DNA of 64,000 nt from Streptomyces lomondensis (GTDB taxonomy: Bacteria > Actinomycetota > Actinomycetes > Streptomycetales > Streptomycetaceae): contig NZ_BMWC01000009.1 of the NCBI RefSeq assembly GCF_014651035.1, positions 310,001 through 374,000 of the forward strand. Direction: 5' to 3'. The position numbers and the translations under genes are program-made. Below the pieces are notes generated by a model, which did no database searches, was not told where the DNA came from, and worked only from the letters and a program-made list of their open reading frames with translations. Shown one piece after another: positions 1-7,677 of the stretch; the stretch's first letter is position 1, and each line of letters starts with the position of its first letter.

Positions 1-1255
1 GACCGGCGCCGAGGCGCACCTGTCCGCCGCCACCGGTGAACGGGTCGAGGCGGAGCTGCGGGCGGCACGCGCCCTGGCCCACTGGGGCGTGCTGCGCGTG
101 GCGTCCCTGGCGCTCGGCGGTCAGCTGCCGATCGTGCTGCTGCTCGCCGCCGCCCCGTGGCTGCTGGCCCAGGGCGTCACCACGGGCGCCCTGGTCGGCG
201 CCCTCGCCTACGTCACCCAGTCCCTGCTGCCGGCCCTGCGCAACCTGGTCCACGGCCTGGGCGCCAGCGGCTCCCGCCTGACGGTGGTGCTGCGCAGGTT
301 GGCCCCGGCGGAGCCGGAGGCGCCCACCGGGAACGCCGTGCCCGCACGACCGGAACCCACCGCGGAGCCGCCCCCGGCCCTCGCCCTCTCCGCCGTCACC
401 TTCGCCTACGGCCCGGCGAGCACCCCGGTCGTCGACCACCTCGACCTCACCCTCCCGCCCGGCTCCCACCTGGCCGTCGTCGGGCCCAGCGGCGCCGGGA
501 AGTCCACGCTCACCGCCCTCGCCGCCGGGCTCCTCACGCCGGACCGGGGCACGATCACGGTGGGCGGACACCCCGTGCCCGGGCCGGAGGCCGCCGCCGC
601 GCGCGTGCTCATCCCCCAGGAGGCGTACGTCTTCACCGGCACCCTGGCCGAGAACCTCGCGTATCTGCGGCCGGACCCGGTGCCCGAGGAGGAACTGCTC
701 GCCGCCGCCGAGGCGGTGGGCCTCGCCCCGCTGGCCGACCGGCTCGGTGGTCTCGGCGCCCGGGTCGACCCGGCGGCCCTCTCGGCCGGCGAACGGCAGC
801 TCGTCGCCCTGACCCGGGCCTATCTGTCGTACGCCCCGCTCGCCCTGCTCGACGAGGCGACCTGCCATCTGGACGCCGAGACGGAGGAGCGGGCGGAGCG
901 GGCCTTCGCCGCGCGGCCGGGCGGGACCCTGGTGGTCGTCGCCCACCGCATCAGCTCGGCCCGCCGCGCCGGCCGGGTGCTCGTCATGGACGGCCGGAAC
1001 ACGGCGTACGGCGGCCACGAGGAGCTGATGCGGTCCTCGGCGCTGTACCGGGACCTCGTCGGCAGCTGGACGCCCGGGCCGGCCCGGCGGCGGTCAGAGC
1101 CAGCCCTGACCCTGGGAGATGCGGATCGCGTCGATGCGGTTGCGGGCCCCGGTCTTGCGGGTGATGGCCGCCATGTAGTTGCGCACGGTCCCGTGGGACA
1201 GGTGCAGGCTCCCGGCGATCTCCGCGACGGAGGCTCCCTCGGCCGCGAGGGATAA
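1..1255 (+). CDS. ABC exporter, fused membrane/ATPase subunit, 5'-truncated by window edge
   Basis: The reading frame is already open at base 2, so the N-terminus lies outside the window. The visible part starts in the last transmembrane helices (hydrophobic stretches at about bases 100-250) and continues into a complete nucleotide-binding domain: Walker A GPSGAGKST (about base 484), signature LSAGERQL, Walker B LALLDEATCHLD and the switch AHR. The architecture is that of half-size ABC exporters of the MsbA/CydC type; the substrate cannot be told. The frame does not stop where the ATPase fold should end (around base 1080) but continues 162 bases into the 3' end of the convergent LuxR gene, giving a low-complexity tail. 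That suggests loss of the original stop codon, or simply tolerated overlap. Confidence 0.85.
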   Translation, partial: TGAEAHLSAATGERVEAELRAARALAHWGVLRVASLALGGQLPIVLLLAAAPWLLAQGVTTGALVGALAYVTQSLLPALRNLVHGLGASGSRLTVVLRRLAPAEPEAPTGNAVPARPEPTAEPPPALALSAVTFAYGPASTPVVDHLDLTLPPGSHLAVVGPSGAGKSTLTALAAGLLTPDRGTITVGGHPVPGPEAAAARVLIPQEAYVFTGTLAENLAYLRPDPVPEEELLAAAEAVGLAPLADRLGGLGARVDPAALSAGERQLVALTRAYLSYAPLALLDEATCHLDAETEERAERAFAARPGGTLVVVAHRISSARRAGRVLVMDGRNTAYGGHEELMRSSALYRDLVGSWTPGPARRRSEPALTLGDADRVDAVAGPGLAGDGRHVVAHGPVGQVQAPGDLRDGGSLGREG

Positions 1256-1702
1256 CACGCTCAGCTCTCTTCGGGTCAGCGGCATCTCCGCCGCCTTGAG
1301 GAAACCGAAGCCCAGCGAGTCGTTGACGAAACGTTCCCCCTCGGCGACCCGCCGGATTCCGCGCAGCAGGTTGTGCGGCGAGCCCTCCTTGTCGACGTAG
1401 CCGAGCGCCCCCGCCTCGACCGCCCGTCTCAGCAGCCCCGGCCGGTTCGCGGTGGCGAGCACGAGCAGCCGCGGGCGCGTCCGGTCCGGCCCCGGCCGGC
1501 ACAGCTCGCCCAGCGGCGGAATGCCGTAGGAGTCCGCGCACTCCAGGTCCGCCGCGCACACATCCGGCCGCACGGACCGCACCATGCCCGGCGCACCGCG
1601 CCACGAGGTGTCGTGCACCGCCAGATCGGACTCCCCCCGCAGCCACTCAGCCAGCACCGATCGCACCAGACACGCGTCGTGCACCAGAAGCACCCGGATC
1701 AA
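1094..1702 (-). CDS. LuxR/NarL-family response regulator (DesR-like)
   Basis: Two-domain DNA-binding response regulator. An N-terminal receiver (IRVLLVHDACLVRSVL, the likely phospho-acceptor Asp in AADLEC, the conserved Lys in YVDKEG) is followed by a C-terminal LuxR helix-turn-helix (LTRRELSVLSLAAEG, VAEIAGSLHLSHGTVRNY). The receiver has only one acidic residue in the first acidic pocket (VHD rather than DD), so phosphorylation may be weak or unnecessary. I choose the TTG at 1702, which has GAGGGGG upstream and begins exactly at the receiver; an in-frame ATG at 1756 would add 18 residues of arginine-rich, non-conserved sequence. It converges on the upstream ABC exporter gene and is divergent from the phosphatase gene. 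No partner histidine kinase lies next to it in this window. Confidence 0.88.
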   Translation of the reverse strand: MIRVLLVHDACLVRSVLAEWLRGESDLAVHDTSWRGAPGMVRSVRPDVCAADLECADSYGIPPLGELCRPGPDRTRPRLLVLATANRPGLLRRAVEAGALGYVDKEGSPHNLLRGIRRVAEGERFVNDSLGFGFLKAAEMPLTRRELSVLSLAAEGASVAEIAGSLHLSHGTVRNYMAAITRKTGARNRIDAIRISQGQGWL

Positions 1703-2028
1703 CTGCCACCCCCTCGGCTCGCCACGCCCCCTCGTCCTGTGGAGCGCGTGCCCCATTGTTCGCGATCGTGACCCTGCGTGGGCGCGAAGAACCGGCCATC
1801 AGGGTGCGTGGGGGCGCACACGCGGCGCCTGTACGCCCAGCCGCGCTTCGACTTCGGGGGCATGGGTCGCGGCGGCCGGGGTACGCGGGCGGCTTTCTGG
1901 GGACCCGTGGGCTCGTGACCGACGGTGACCACGGCCCGTCCCCGGGCCGCTCGTCGTGCGCGACGGGCCGCCAGGGGGGAGATTTGTTCCTGGGCCCGGT
2001 CGCGCGGCCGTGCGAGGAGGTGGTCGGC

Positions 2029-4176
2029 GTGTCCGACGGGCAGTCGTCCGCGCAGGCGCCGGCAGCCGCCAGGTCGCCGGTCGGCCGTCCGCTGCTGTCC
2101 CTGGCGCTGGCCTCGATGATGGACGAGGTGCACGCCCACTCCGGCGCGGTCTACCTGCTGGCGCCGGACCAGCCGGTGCTGGAGATGGCGGTGATGGCCG
2201 GGCTGCCCCGGGCCTTCGCGGCGCCCTGGGAGCGGGTGGGGCTGAGCGCGCCGATCCCGGTCGCCGACGCGGCGCGCGAGCGGCGGCTGGTCTGGGTCGG
2301 CGGCGAGGAGGAGATGGCCCGCCGCTATCCGCGGATCGCCGTGGTGCTGCCCTATCCCTTCGCCCTGGCCGCGGTGCCGGTGGCCACCGACTCCAAGGTC
2401 TACGGCGCGGTCTTCGTGACCTGGCCCGGCGGGCATCCGCCGGAGCTGTCCGACCGGGAGCGCGAGCATCTGACGGCGGCCTGCGGCCGACTGGCGGTCC
2501 GGCTGGAGCGGGCCGCCGAGCACAGCGTCCCGCCGCACACCGAGACCGATCTGGTCGCCTCTCCCCTGGTGGGCGGCATGGCCGGCACGCTCGGCACGGT
2601 CGAGGCGGCCCGGATGGTGAGCCGGCTGCCCTACGGGCTGGTCTCGCTCGATCTGCACGGACGGGTCGGCTTCGTCAACGCGGCGGCGGCCGAGCTGCTG
2701 AACGTCCCGGTCAGCCGGCTGCTCGGCACCCAGCTGTGGGCGTCGGTGCCCTGGCTCAACGACCCGGTCTACGAGGACCGCTACCGGGCCGCGCTGATGA
2801 GCCAGCACTCCACCTCGTTCGTGGCGCTGCGCCCGCCCGGCGAGTGGCTGTCGTTCCGGCTGTATCCGAGCACGACGGGCCTGAGCGTCCGCATCACCAG
2901 GTCGCGGGCCGTCTCGGAGATGAACCGGGGCGTACCGCCGCCCGACGGGAAGCCGTACCGGCTGGTCACCATGTCGCAGGTGCTGGACCTGGCCAGCGCG
3001 CTCACCGAGGCGGTGGGGGTGCAGGACGTGGTGCAGCTGGTCGCGGACGAGATCGCCCCGGCCGTCGGCAGCCAGGCCCTGGTCGTCCTCGGCTCCCGGG
3101 CGAACCGGCTGCGCGTGCTCGGGCACCGCGGATACCGGGACCCGCACGTGGTGGAGCGGTTCGACGGGATGCCCCTGACCGAGCCGACGCCCGGCACACA
3201 GGTGCTGCGCACCGGCGTGCCCGCGTTCTTCGAGTCGCAGGAGCAGCTGGAGCGCCTGTACCCGGCGCGGCTGATGACGCCCGACGGGTTCGCGGCCTGG
3301 GCCTATCTGCCGCTGATCGCCCAGGGGCGCCCGGTGGGCACGTGCGTGCTCTCCTACGCCGAGCCGCACCCGTTCCCGACGGAGGAGCGGGCGGTGATGA
3401 CCAGCCTGGCCGGGCTGATCGCCCAGGCGCTGGAGCGGGCGCTGCTCTACGACGCCAAGCACCGGCTCGCGCACGGACTCCAGGAGGCGCTGCTGCCGCA
3501 CTCGCTGCCGTCGCTGCCCGGCATCGAGGCCACCGGCCGGTATGTGCCGGCCACGCAGGGCATGGACATCGGCGGGGACTTCTACGACCTGGTGCGCACC
3601 CAGGGCATGGCGGCGGCGGTGATCGGGGACGTGCAGGGCCACAACGTCACGGCGGCCGGGCTGATGGGGCAGGTCCGCACGGCGGTGCGCGCGTACACGG
3701 CCGTGGGGCAGGCACCCGAGGAGGTCATGCGCAGCACCAACCGGCTGCTGCTCGACCTGGGCTCCGACCTCTTCGCGAGCTGCCTGTACCTGCGGCTCGA
3801 CCCGGCGCACGGCCGGGCCGTGATGTCCCGGGCGGGCCATCCGCCGCCGCTGCTGAGACGCCCGGACGGGCGGGTGCGCGTCCTCGACCTGGCCGGCGGT
3901 CCGCTGCTGGGCATCGACGCCTCGGCGGTGTACCCGACGACGGAGGTCGCCCTGCCCCCCGGCTCCCTGCTCGTCCTCTACACCGACGGGCTGGTGGAGG
4001 CCCCCGGCACGGACTTCGAGGAGGCCCTCGCGGCCCTGGGCGGCCGCCTGGCCGACGCGGGGGAACAGCCGCTGGACGAGCTGGCCGACGATCTCGTCCG
4101 TCACCAGCCGCTCCACACGGACGGCGAGGAACGGCTCGACGACATCGCCCTGCTGCTGCTCAGGGCCCTCGGGTAG
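2029..4176 (+). CDS. GAF/PAS/GAF-PP2C (SpoIIE-type) protein phosphatase
   Basis: Serine phosphatase of the SpoIIE/RsbU class, which usually dephosphorylates STAS anti-anti-sigma proteins or related partner-switch components. By eye the order is: GAF-like domain (about residues 20-165), PAS domain (about 200-300, LVSLDLHGRVGFVNAAAAELL), second GAF (about 330-470) and a C-terminal PP2C domain (about 490-712) with the metal-binding motifs GGDFYDLV, VIGDVQGHN, SRAGHPPPLL and YTDGLVE. The GTG at 2029 follows GAGGAGG at an 8-base spacing; the frame is open further upstream but there it has no family resemblance. There is no HATPase domain, unlike the second phosphatase at 32550. The gene is monocistronic, with two strong hairpins downstream. 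Confidence 0.9.
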   Translation: MSDGQSSAQAPAAARSPVGRPLLSLALASMMDEVHAHSGAVYLLAPDQPVLEMAVMAGLPRAFAAPWERVGLSAPIPVADAARERRLVWVGGEEEMARRYPRIAVVLPYPFALAAVPVATDSKVYGAVFVTWPGGHPPELSDREREHLTAACGRLAVRLERAAEHSVPPHTETDLVASPLVGGMAGTLGTVEAARMVSRLPYGLVSLDLHGRVGFVNAAAAELLNVPVSRLLGTQLWASVPWLNDPVYEDRYRAALMSQHSTSFVALRPPGEWLSFRLYPSTTGLSVRITRSRAVSEMNRGVPPPDGKPYRLVTMSQVLDLASALTEAVGVQDVVQLVADEIAPAVGSQALVVLGSRANRLRVLGHRGYRDPHVVERFDGMPLTEPTPGTQVLRTGVPAFFESQEQLERLYPARLMTPDGFAAWAYLPLIAQGRPVGTCVLSYAEPHPFPTEERAVMTSLAGLIAQALERALLYDAKHRLAHGLQEALLPHSLPSLPGIEATGRYVPATQGMDIGGDFYDLVRTQGMAAAVIGDVQGHNVTAAGLMGQVRTAVRAYTAVGQAPEEVMRSTNRLLLDLGSDLFASCLYLRLDPAHGRAVMSRAGHPPPLLRRPDGRVRVLDLAGGPLLGIDASAVYPTTEVALPPGSLLVLYTDGLVEAPGTDFEEALAALGGRLADAGEQPLDELADDLVRHQPLHTDGEERLDDIALLLLRALG

Positions 4177-4237
4177 GGGGCCGGGCGGCCTGACCCCTCC
4201 TCGGCACGCCGGGCGGGACCGACTCCGCTGACGCACG

Positions 4238-4273
4238 GACGGGCCGGTCCTCCCGCCGGAGGGCCGGCCCGTC
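4238..4273. terminator. Bidirectional hairpin between convergent genes
   Basis: A 15-bp stem, GACGGGCCGGTCCTC (4238-4252) pairing with 4259-4273 across a 6-base loop, with a single G-T pair. It has no T-run, as is usual for GC-rich actinomycete terminators. It lies just past the phosphatase stop. Confidence 0.65.
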
Positions 4274-4326
4274 CACCGCCGGCCGGAACCGCGTCCGAAG
4301 CCGGACGGTGCTGGGAAGGCCGGTGG

Positions 4327-4366
4327 CCGGCCCGGTCCCGCCAGGAAGGGGGCGGGACCGGGCCGG
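4327..4366. terminator. Second perfect hairpin in the same convergent intergenic
   Basis: A perfect 16-bp stem, CCGGCCCGGTCCCGCC (4327-4342) with its complement at 4351-4366 and an 8-base loop. It is placed 30 bases past the protease stop codon (which is at 4397 on the minus strand), so it most likely serves the protease gene. Confidence 0.7.
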
Positions 4367-4396
4367 CGGCGTCGGACCGGCTGCCGACGTCTTCGG

Positions 4397-5794
4397 TCAG
4401 CGGGACTCGGTCAGCCCCGAGTTGTCCTCGATGCCCTGGCCCGCGTCCTGGCCGGCACCGGCTCCGGCACCCGCTTCCTCGCCTCCGGCCTGCTCACCGG
4501 CCCCGGCACCAGCGCCGGCACCCGCTTCCTCACCGGCACCCGCGCCGGCCTCTTCACCGGCACCGGCCTCTTCACCAGCGCCCGCTTCCTCGCCGGCACC
4601 GGCACCCGCGCCGGCCTCTTCACCGGCACCGGCCTCCTCACCGGCCCCGGCCCCGGCGCCGCCGCCCGCGGCACCGCCCGCGCCGAGGGTCGCGCCGGTC
4701 GCCTCCAGGGCGGTGGTGACCGGCTGGAAGAAGGTCTCGCCGCCGACCGTGCAGTCGCCGCTGCCACCGGAGGTCAGGCCGATCGCGAGACCGTCCTGGG
4801 TGAACAGCGAGCCGCCGCTGTCGCCGGGCTCGGCGCAGACGTTGGTCTGGATGAGGCCCGTGACCGTGCCCTCCGGGTAGTTCACCGTGGCGTCCAGCCC
4901 GAGGACCTGGCCGTCGGAGAGCCCGGTGGTGCTGCCCATCCGGAACACCTCCTGGCCGACGGTCGCCTCCGCGGCCTCGGTGATCTGGACGGTCTGGTCG
5001 CCGAGGTTGACCTCGCTGGGCGCCTCGGTCGCCGGGTCGTCGTACTTCACGAGTGCGAAGTCACCGGCGCCGGGGAAGGTCGACTGGTCGACGGTGGCGA
5101 TCGGCTGGCCGCCCTGGGTGTCGGACCACTCGTTGCCGCCGAGGGTGCAGTGACCGGCCGTCAGGAAGGCGGGCGAGCCGTCTCCCGCGGTGACGTTGAA
5201 GCCGAGGGAGCAGCGGGAGCCGCCCGCGAAGATGGCGTCACCGCCGGAGACGAACGGCTTGAAGGTGCCCGCGGACTTCTTGATGGTCGCCATGTCGGAG
5301 CCGAGGCTCTGCACGGTGGATTCCAGTCTGTCCCACTTGGCGCCGGTCACGGTGCTGTCGGCGGTGACCAGGATCTTGTTCGTGCGCGGGTCGATCGACC
5401 AGGAGGTGCCCGCGATGGTCGCCTCGGACTTCAGCGTCGACGCCCCGTCCTGGAGCTCCGACCAGCTGTTGTCGACCTCGCGGACCTTCGCGCCGGCCGC
5501 CTTCGCCTGCACGATCACGTTGTTGTTGTCGCCCGGTACGACGTTGACGACGAGCTGCTGGCTGTCGCTGTCGTAGTAGGAGCCGCCGAACGCCTCACCG
5601 AGGAGCCCGGAGAGCTGCGAGGCGAGATCCGAGGCGTCGCCCGCCTTCAGGGTCTTCGGCGCGGCCGCCGCGTCGCCGGACGAGCCGTCCTGCGAGGCGT
5701 TGGCGTTGGGGAGCAGGATCGCGGCCGCGCCGAGCGCCACCACGCTGCCCGCCGCTATCGCGGCCTTGCGCTTCGGAATTCGCTTGTGACTCAA
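4397..5794 (-). CDS. Streptogrisin-type secreted serine protease (S1E) with GAGEEA-repeat tail
   Basis: Secreted chymotrypsin-fold protease. A basic N-terminus and hydrophobic core (residues 1-33) form a signal peptide; residues 45-180 are an alpha-lytic-protease-type prodomain; the mature protease starts near 183. Catalytic residues are His215 in LTAGHC, Asp245 in GDFALVKY and Ser326 in EPGDSGGS, with family cysteines at 195/216 and 320/348. The TTG at 5794 has AGGAGGAG upstream; the in-frame extension to 5875 would put 27 non-hydrophobic residues before the signal. After the catalytic domain (about residue 370) there is an 80-residue Gly/Ala/Glu repeat and an acidic end. Known family members carry carbohydrate-binding or no C-terminal domain; a repeat of this kind is odd and could act as a spacer or wall-binding segment. 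Confidence 0.92.
   Translation of the reverse strand: MSHKRIPKRKAAIAAGSVVALGAAAILLPNANASQDGSSGDAAAAPKTLKAGDASDLASQLSGLLGEAFGGSYYDSDSQQLVVNVVPGDNNNVIVQAKAAGAKVREVDNSWSELQDGASTLKSEATIAGTSWSIDPRTNKILVTADSTVTGAKWDRLESTVQSLGSDMATIKKSAGTFKPFVSGGDAIFAGGSRCSLGFNVTAGDGSPAFLTAGHCTLGGNEWSDTQGGQPIATVDQSTFPGAGDFALVKYDDPATEAPSEVNLGDQTVQITEAAEATVGQEVFRMGSTTGLSDGQVLGLDATVNYPEGTVTGLIQTNVCAEPGDSGGSLFTQDGLAIGLTSGGSGDCTVGGETFFQPVTTALEATGATLGAGGAAGGGAGAGAGEEAGAGEEAGAGAGAGEEAGAGEEAGAGEEAGAGAGEEAGAGAGAGAGEQAGGEEAGAGAGAGQDAGQGIEDNSGLTESR
4453..4681 (-). repeat. In-frame short tandem repeats encoding (GAG)n-EEA tail of the protease
   Basis: About 230 bases of imperfect repeats of GCCGGTGAAGAG-like units (minus strand), encoding alternating GAGAG and EEA blocks with at least eight EEA/EQA units. 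The pattern is 15-24 bases long and irregular, so slippage between strains is expected. It lies entirely inside the protease reading frame and keeps phase. Confidence 0.85.
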
Positions 5795-6538
5795 ACTTCT
5801 CTCCTCCTGGGGAACGGAGTAGGTGCCGCCGTCCGGCAGCTTCTGGGGGGCGCCTGGATGGCTGTTGGTACGCACGGGTCACGCGGGGCGTTCAATTCCG
5901 TTTGCGCGCGATCCCTTCGCATCCCGGAATCAGCCAACTCCCGCCGCCCGCGCACCGACCACGTGGTCTGCGACTTCCCTGGTCACAGCGGTCCGCCCCG
6001 GAGGAGGGGTCCGGCCGACGCCCAAAGCCTCATGGCCGGATGACGGCGTTTCAGCCGGGGGCTCCAGTCCGACCCGCCGAACGAACACGATCCGTATCCG
6101 CATGGAAACGATCTGTTGCGATCGTCGAGTTGAATCCCGACTTCAGCGAATCTGCACATCGAATGCTCAACCCGGTCACCAAGCAGAGGGTTGTCCACAG
6201 GCCGACCGGTGCAGTCACGCCTTTGGGGCGGGAGTGCCGGATTCGCCGTCCCGAGGGGCAAGGGATCGGATGAGCCGATGCCGTGCCGCATGTGAAGAAC
6301 TCGCCACCAAGACGTGCACGCGCCTGCACGGACAGGGGCTTCTGCGACGCAAGTTCCCTGGTGAGACAGGTGGTTGATTGGAAGCCCGGACCCGCAGCGT
6401 GCTTTGATCCATCGCACCGCGGGGGCCGCGAAGGGCACTCGGAAACGGATGCCCGGCGCTCGCGGTCGCGGCCGTCATCTGTCCCCAGAGGGGGCCGCTC
6501 CCCCCTTGTGAAATATCCATACGGAAGGAAGTTCCATC
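5795..6538. other. Intergenic region between divergent protease and peptide genes
   Basis: 744 bases with noticeably lower GC than the flanks. It should contain the promoters of both divergent genes. I see no reading frame with a plausible start and codon bias, and no tRNA-like fold. The last 30 bases carry GGAAGGAAG as the ribosome site of the peptide gene at 6539. Confidence 0.6.
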
Positions 6539-6754
6539 ATGAACTCCACCCCCCAGGTTGAGACCATCGAGATCGCCGACGCCGAGCTCGACGCCGTCTC
6601 CGGCGGCCTGTCCGTGAACGCCGTGAACACCGTCACCGACACGGTCGACAGCATCGCCCCGGTCTCCGGCCTGGTGAACACCGCTGTCGGCACCGTGGAG
6701 GGTGTCACCGGCCTGAACACGGCCCCGGTCACCAACCTGGTCGCCGGCCTCTGA
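6539..6754 (+). CDS. Double-glycine leader peptide precursor, Cys-free
   Basis: A 71-residue precursor. Residues 1-23 form a textbook double-glycine leader: Ile at -12, Glu at -8, Leu at -7, Val at -4 and Gly-Gly at -2/-1 (IADAELDAVSGG), the signal cut by C39 peptidases. The 48-residue core starting LSVNAVNTVTDTVD has no Cys, Trp, Lys, Arg or His, is built of Val/Ala/Thr/Asn/Gly, and places Val/Ile/Leu every three or four residues, so an amphipathic or beta-rich hydrophobic structure is likely. The C39 exporter genes follow directly. No lanthionine synthetase, cyclodehydratase or other tailoring gene is adjacent, and without Cys the core cannot form lanthionine rings, although databases tend to name such peptides type A lantipeptides. 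Strong ribosome site GGAAGGAAG. Confidence 0.88.
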   Translation: MNSTPQVETIEIADAELDAVSGGLSVNAVNTVTDTVDSIAPVSGLVNTAVGTVEGVTGLNTAPVTNLVAGL

Positions 6755-6776
6755 TCTGGCCCCAGTGCCGTTGACT

Positions 6777-6836
6777 CCCGGAGCCGCAGCCGGCGGTTCC
6801 GGGATCTTCGGGTGCCGTGGCAGCCTCTGCCACGGC
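6777..6836 (+). terminator. Two tandem hairpins between precursor and export genes (attenuator)
   Basis: Stem 1: CCCGGAGCCGC (6777-6787) with 6793-6803, 11 bp with one G-T pair. Stem 2: GCCGTGGCAG (6814-6823) with 6827-6836, 10 bp perfect, 3-base loop. They lie between the precursor stop and the HlyD ribosome site. Such partial terminators typically let the small precursor be transcribed in excess over its transporter, and may also stabilise the short mRNA. Confidence 0.65.
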
Positions 6837-6870
6837 CGTCAGAACCTCTTCTACGGGTGAGGGAAGTTCC

Positions 6871-7677
6871 TTGCAGTTCCGCCAACAGGCCCTCGCCAAG
6901 CTCCAGTCACCGGAGGAACTCGACCTCCCGGTGCGTTTCGCCCGCCCGCAGGGCTGGCTGGTGCTCTCGGTGACGGTGGTCGCGATGGCGGCCGCCTCGG
7001 TGTGGGCGGTGACCGGCTCGGTGACCTCCACCGTCAGCGCACCCGCCATCCTCACGCACGGGCAGGGCAGTTACGTCCTCCAGAGCCCCGTCGCGGGCCA
7101 GGTCACCGCGGTGCTCGCGAAGCAGGGCCGGCAGGTGGCCGCCGACTCCCCCGTGCTCAAGGTCCGTACGGCCAAGGGCGAGACCGTCGTCCGCTCGCTC
7201 GACGCGGGCCGCGTCTCCGCACTCGCCGCGACCGTCGGGCAGATCATCCAGACCGGCGCGAACGTCGCCGCCGTCGAGAAGGTCGCCCGCGCCAAGGACC
7301 CCCTCTACGCGACCGTGTACGTGCCCGCCGAGAACGCCGCCTCGATCCCCGACGACGCCGCCGTGGACCTGACCGTGCAGTCGGTGCCGACCCAGGAGTA
7401 CGGCGTGCTGCGCGGCCATGTGAAGTCGGTGGACCGCTCGGCCCAGTCCCCGCAGCAGATCGCCGCGTTCCTCGGGGACAGCCAGTTGGGCGAGCAGTTC
7501 ACGAAGAAGGGCAGGCCGGTGGCCGTCACGGTCCGGCTGGACAAGTCGTCCGCCACGAAGAGCGGTTACAAGTGGTCGTCCGCCGACGGGCCGCCGTTCA
7601 AGCTGACCTCCATGACGCTGGCCACCGGTTCCATCCGGCTGGCCGACCAGCGTCCCGTCGACTGGCTGCTGCCATGA
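6871..7677 (+). CDS. HlyD-like periplasmic/exoplasmic adaptor of the peptide exporter
   Basis: Membrane-fusion-type adaptor, 268 residues: cytoplasmic start, one transmembrane helix (about residues 29-50, GWLVLSVTVVAMAAAS), then a biotinyl-lipoyl-like beta domain (VTAVLAKQGRQVAADSPVLKV, GRVSALAATVGQIIQTGANV) and a beta-barrel region. It lacks the long coiled-coil hairpin of Gram-negative HlyD, as expected without an outer membrane. The TTG at 6871 has GAGGGAAG upstream and lies just after the second hairpin; an upstream GTG at 6817 would start inside that hairpin. Its stop overlaps the start of the C39 exporter (ATGA), so the two are translationally coupled. Presumed role: coupling the two ABC proteins in peptide export. 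Confidence 0.83.
   Translation: MQFRQQALAKLQSPEELDLPVRFARPQGWLVLSVTVVAMAAASVWAVTGSVTSTVSAPAILTHGQGSYVLQSPVAGQVTAVLAKQGRQVAADSPVLKVRTAKGETVVRSLDAGRVSALAATVGQIIQTGANVAAVEKVARAKDPLYATVYVPAENAASIPDDAAVDLTVQSVPTQEYGVLRGHVKSVDRSAQSPQQIAAFLGDSQLGEQFTKKGRPVAVTVRLDKSSATKSGYKWSSADGPPFKLTSMTLATGSIRLADQRPVDWLLP

Noticed and set aside
1699..4236. Minus-strand frame of 845 codons
   Set aside because: Antisense to the PP2C phosphatase, whose motifs are intact on the plus strand; low-complexity translation.
4453..4681. CRISPR-like or satellite array
   Set aside because: The repeats are short, irregular, have no spacers and stay in frame within the protease.
5795..6538. Possible small genes in the 744-base gap
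   Set aside because: Open frames on both strands lack G/C bias at third positions, ribosome sites and recognisable products.
6539..6754. Lantibiotic (type A2 lantipeptide) precursor
   Set aside because: The core has no Cys, so lanthionine rings cannot form, and no LanM/LanBC/LanKC gene is adjacent. Kept as a generic double-glycine peptide.
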